From Betaproteobacteria bacterium (lineage in GTDB: Bacteria > Pseudomonadota > Gammaproteobacteria > Burkholderiales > Usitatibacteraceae): DNA of 16,912 nucleotides. Location of the stretch: positions 1 to 16,912 of the forward strand of contig JADJSD010000007.1 of assembly GCA_016711875.1 (NCBI GenBank), given 5' to 3'. The notes beneath the pieces were generated by a model that ran no database searches, had not been told where the DNA came from, and worked only from the letters and a program-made list of their open reading frames with translations. How positions within the stretch are numbered: position 1 is the first letter of the stretch; the number at the start of each line of letters is the position of its first letter. This document shows positions 14,372 to 16,912 of this stretch, piece after piece. The position numbers were made by a program, and so were the translations under genes.

Positions 14372-16326
14372 ATGAAGGTAGAGATTACCGGTGCATCTCA
14401 TTTCATTACGCGCATGTTTGAAGCGTGCGGACCCTACCAATGGGCGCGGGAGTTCTTGAAAAACTCTCTAGAAGCAAACGCGACCCAAGTAGAGTTTGGA
14501 ATCGAGTGGCAAGCAGTCGAGAGATTCGGCGTATACCGCCGAACCGTTATCGACAACGGCTCTGGCATGAGCCGCGATGAACTTCTCAAGTTCTTTTCCA
14601 CGCTAGGTGAAGGCGCCAAGAAGATTGGTGGCGTTCACGACAATTTTGGCGTCGGCGCGAAGATTGCCGCACTCCCCTGGAATCCAAACGGTGTTGTTGT
14701 CATTTCCTACAAGGATGGCAAGGCATCGATGATTCACATCGTCCTTGAACCCCAATCGGGAGATTGCGAACTTATTGAGTTCGGTGTTGAAGGTGGTCAC
14801 TTCTGTAATCGACCCTTATGACATTGATTGGGACGCTGTTGGGGAGGTCGATTGGTCGGCGATGCGGCCCCCTTGGCTTCACGACCAATGGGACGATTGT
14901 CGTTCTATTGGGCGGCGACAATCCGGATACCATCATCGGGAATACTGCTGCAGACGAACAGGCAATCAAAGGTCTGTCCGTCTACCTGAATTCGCGCTTT
15001 TGGGATCTCTCAAAAGTCGAAGTTCGAGTTGTCGAGCTTCGCAGCGAGAAAAAGAACCAATGGCCGCTGACCCCCGGTGAAAGGGATGACGCGCGGCGTC
15101 CCAATAATCGCCAAATTCTCGGTGCAAGGTATTTCCTTACCGACGTCAAAGCGACGAATGGAAAATTGGCGGCATGCGACATGCTCCAGCTCGATGAAGG
15201 ACGAGTCGCCGTTGGTGGTATCTCTGGGAGGGAGATCGACCTCATGTTGATTCCTACGCCAGGAAGGGTGGGTATATTGCGATCCGCTACAAGGATGAGC
15301 TGTTTCACTTGAACTCCGGCAAGGTGCAGTTCAGGTGGTTTGGCGTGGTGGAAAGTAAAGTTCAACAGAATCTAACGGTCATCCTTGAGCCTTTGCACTA
15401 CCGCACAGATTTTGAACGGTGGGGTGTTCATCCAGATCAGTCTCGCAATCGCTTGCTATTTACTGGAGACGGCGAAAAGGGGGCGGAGCCTCCGCTTCAT
15501 GATTAGGGTGCAGAATTTGCACAGGAAATGCCCGAAGCAATTCATGAAGCGATTATGGCGAGCCGCGGCGAGCAGGCGGCTCAATCAAAGATGATGAGTA
15601 TCGAAAGCGGCTTCAGGATAAGTTCGGTGACCGATGGAACATGAAGCAGCTTAGTTATGGTGAAGCCAAGATCCGAGCAGGCTGGCCCAGCTGCTTCGCC
15701 TACGGAGGGGACGGTCGAGGCTCTGATAGAGGAAGGGCGTCCGTCCATATAGTCGACACAAGAGAAGCAAGGTATTCAAGCAATTGGTGCCGAAGGCATA
15801 TGCAGGCGGGGACGGAGTAGGCGTTGAGAGAAACGTTCCTGTTGATGTTCCGGAATACAAATTCACCGGTAAAGATGATTTTGAGAAGGAATGGCATATC
15901 GCGATGTGGGACGAGACTGCCCGAGTGGTGTGGATCAATAAGGAAGCACCCGTCCTTGTCGAGAGCATCAAGTACCATCAGGATCAATACGCGGATATTT
16001 ATGCAGAGCAAGTGCAGGAAACTGTTTTGCAAGTCTTTGGTGAAGTCGCGGTCGCAAAACTTGCGCACTCCCAAAAGCTTCGGAAATTTGTCTCGGACGA
16101 AGAACTGCGAGACGAATACCGAAGTGAGCCGGTTCTGACGGTGGCGTTAATGGGGCTTTTGGCCGAGAGAGCCTCATTACGCCAGCGCCTTGGCAAGTTC
16201 GGTAGAAAAAGGGGCCGTCGCTTCGTAGAGTTGATTCTTTCGACTGGGAGGTGGCGAAGTTCGGTGGCCACTTCTCGGTCGAAATCCAAACGGGGTGCGC
16301 GATTTCAAGCTCGGACGTGTCGTTAG
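14372..16326 (+). CDS. GHKL (HATPase_c_3-type) ATP-binding protein, frameshifted
   Basis: A large ATP-binding protein of the MutL/Hsp90/MORC-like GHKL fold. ATG 14372 follows AAGGA. The N-terminal domain shows the N box WAREFLKNSLEANATQVEF (E27, N31), G1 box VIDNGSGMSRDEL (D61, G63, G65) and G2 box HDNFGVGAKIAALPWNP (G93, G95). Later pieces, in shifting frames, are TIVVLLGGDNPDTIIGN (~14890), VDSYARKGGYIAIRYKDELF (~15250), QFRWFGVVESKVQQNLTVIL (~15330), WGVHPDQSRNRLLFTGDGEK (~15420), EYKFTGKDDFEKEWHIAMWD (~15855), VVWINKEAPVLVESIKYHQD and a C-terminal VALMGLLAERASLRQRLGKF. Breaks lie near 14790, 14880, 15245, 15600 and 15770, plus a TAG at 15504 where another codon is expected. Length is about 640 residues. 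The last part is uncertain: another frame reads VDSFDWEVAKFGGHFSVEIQ to TGA 16352. Function is unknown; relatives occur on mobile elements. Confidence 0.7.
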
Positions 16327-16360
16327 TGGAGTTTGTCGATTTGGATTGCTCTGACGCAGA

Positions 16361-16579
16361 TCACTCCACCATCCCAACGGTCACGTGCCCTAGCGCCCGC
16401 AGTTCGGTCGCTAGACTCATCACGAGAAAGTCCTTCCGCTCGCGCGCCTCGGCTGCCGTGGAAAGCGAGGCCATTCGAACTTCGGTGCTGTCCTTGTCCT
16501 CCGCGAGCGCGGAGACAGTCACGAGATGTTCACGCGGGCCGAGTTCCACGATGCGGGCGAGGATTCGGTAGGTGGCCAT
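16361..16579 (-). CDS. Short hypothetical protein
   Basis: A 72-residue frame starting MATYRILARIVELGPREHLV at 16579 and ending VMSLATELRALGHVTVGMVE at TGA 16361-16363. The middle is charged (ALAEDKDSTEVR, TAAEARERKDF). No signal peptide, membrane segment or known motif is seen. Codon use and G+C look like the high-G+C chromosome rather than the insert, and the pattern of alternating hydrophobic residues near the start (YRILARIVELG) suggests a small beta-alpha fold. No clear ribosome site is visible. It converges with the ATPase gene, with its stop within ten bases of the alternative end of that gene, so it marks the return to chromosomal-type sequence. The family is not recognised. Confidence 0.55.
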   Translation of the reverse strand: MATYRILARIVELGPREHLVTVSALAEDKDSTEVRMASLSTAAEARERKDFLVMSLATELRALGHVTVGMVE

Positions 16580-16665
16580 CGGGCGATTTTAGCGGTACTC
16601 CACAGGTTGCCCACATTCGCGCGACCGCATCGCACAGGCCCCGCCCACCGATTAGGCTCCCCTGC

Positions 16666-16869
16666 ATGATCCAGCCCGCCGAGATCCTGCTATTCCCCCA
16701 CGAAACCTTCGATTTGGTGCGACACCGATGGATGAAGGCCCGCCATTTTGCATCCCTCGCGGATCTCGGTCGAGATGGCCGTCCGTTTCGGATCGTCGGA
16801 ACGCCGGAGCGGCGCGAGGTAGCGGCACCAGGCACGCTTACAGCCGGGCACCTGGCACGCGGCGCTTAG
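16666..16869 (+). CDS. Short hypothetical protein
   Basis: A 67-residue frame from ATG 16666, start MIQPAEILLFPHETFDLVRH, then RWMKARHFASLADLGRDGRP, FRIVGTPERREVAAPGTLTA and GHLARGA. The mix of aromatic, aliphatic and charged residues looks protein-like rather than a shadow, and no gene lies opposite it. No ribosome site is evident and no family is recognised. It points away from the gene at 16361-16579, with 86 bases between the starts where a divergent promoter could lie. A longer version of the frame begins at 16333 but overlaps the opposite gene and is unlikely. Confidence 0.4.
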   Translation: MIQPAEILLFPHETFDLVRHRWMKARHFASLADLGRDGRPFRIVGTPERREVAAPGTLTAGHLARGA

Positions 16870-16912
16870 CCGCAGTCGGAACAGGGTTACAGCTGTTGTG
16901 CTTGTCGAAGGC

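Noticed and set aside
14007..14375. 122-codon plus-strand frame across the terminator and tRNA
   Set aside because: It translates the hairpin and the complement of the tRNA fragment; only the last 47 codons are worth noting.
16803..16860. Near-repeat of GGCACCAGGCACGC and GGCACCTGGCACGC
   Set aside because: Two short similar words inside a short G+C-rich frame; too short and too few to call a repeat or att site.
1..16912. CRISPR array, insertion sequence or integrase gene
   Set aside because: No regularly spaced repeats, no transposase motifs and no tyrosine or serine recombinase were seen on either strand; an integrase, if any, lies outside the window.

Overview
The window looks like part of a high-G+C chromosome of a sulfur-oxidising, probably facultatively denitrifying proteobacterium. 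A betaproteobacterium is the best guess, judged from gene content and codon style; the order cannot be set from the sequence alone. Many genes are broken by single-base indels, often in G or C runs. The conserved motifs survive once the frame is corrected, so most breaks look like sequencing or assembly errors rather than gene decay. Coordinates for these genes give the span of the whole locus.

Region 1 (1-8215, + strand) is a thiosulfate-oxidation (Sox) cluster in the order soxC(3' end)-soxD-soxY-soxZ-dsrE-like-soxA-soxX-hbpS/glcG-like-soxB-metallo-beta-lactamase-thioredoxin-like. SoxAX couples sulfur substrate to the carrier cysteine of SoxYZ, SoxB hydrolyses off sulfate, and SoxCD oxidises the remaining sulfane sulfur. 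The DsrE-like, haem-binding-like, metallohydrolase and thioredoxin-like proteins are accessory; all carry export signals and probably act in the periplasm.

Region 2 (8221-12390, - strand) holds, in transcription order, a large membrane-bound Cache-HAMP-GAF-HD-GYP protein (cyclic-di-GMP turnover), a cytochrome cd1 nitrite reductase-like remnant that lacks most of its d1 domain and runs into the C-terminal piece of a TonB-dependent receptor, and a small monohaem cytochrome c. An FNR/DNR-like promoter can be drawn upstream of the cd1 remnant.

Region 3 (12585-13955, + strand) is an intact TrpB2-type tryptophan synthase beta chain with no trpA beside it, followed by a strong hairpin terminator.

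Region 4 (14057-16354) begins with the 3' part of a tRNA-Asn gene, cut in its anticodon stem. Base composition then drops visibly and the insert carries one large GHKL/HATPase_c_3-type ATPase gene behind a promoter-like sequence whose spacer is a 16-bp perfect palindrome. This has the form of an att-site border of a tRNA-integrated element.

Region 5 (16361-16912) returns to high G+C and holds two short hypothetical genes facing away from each other.
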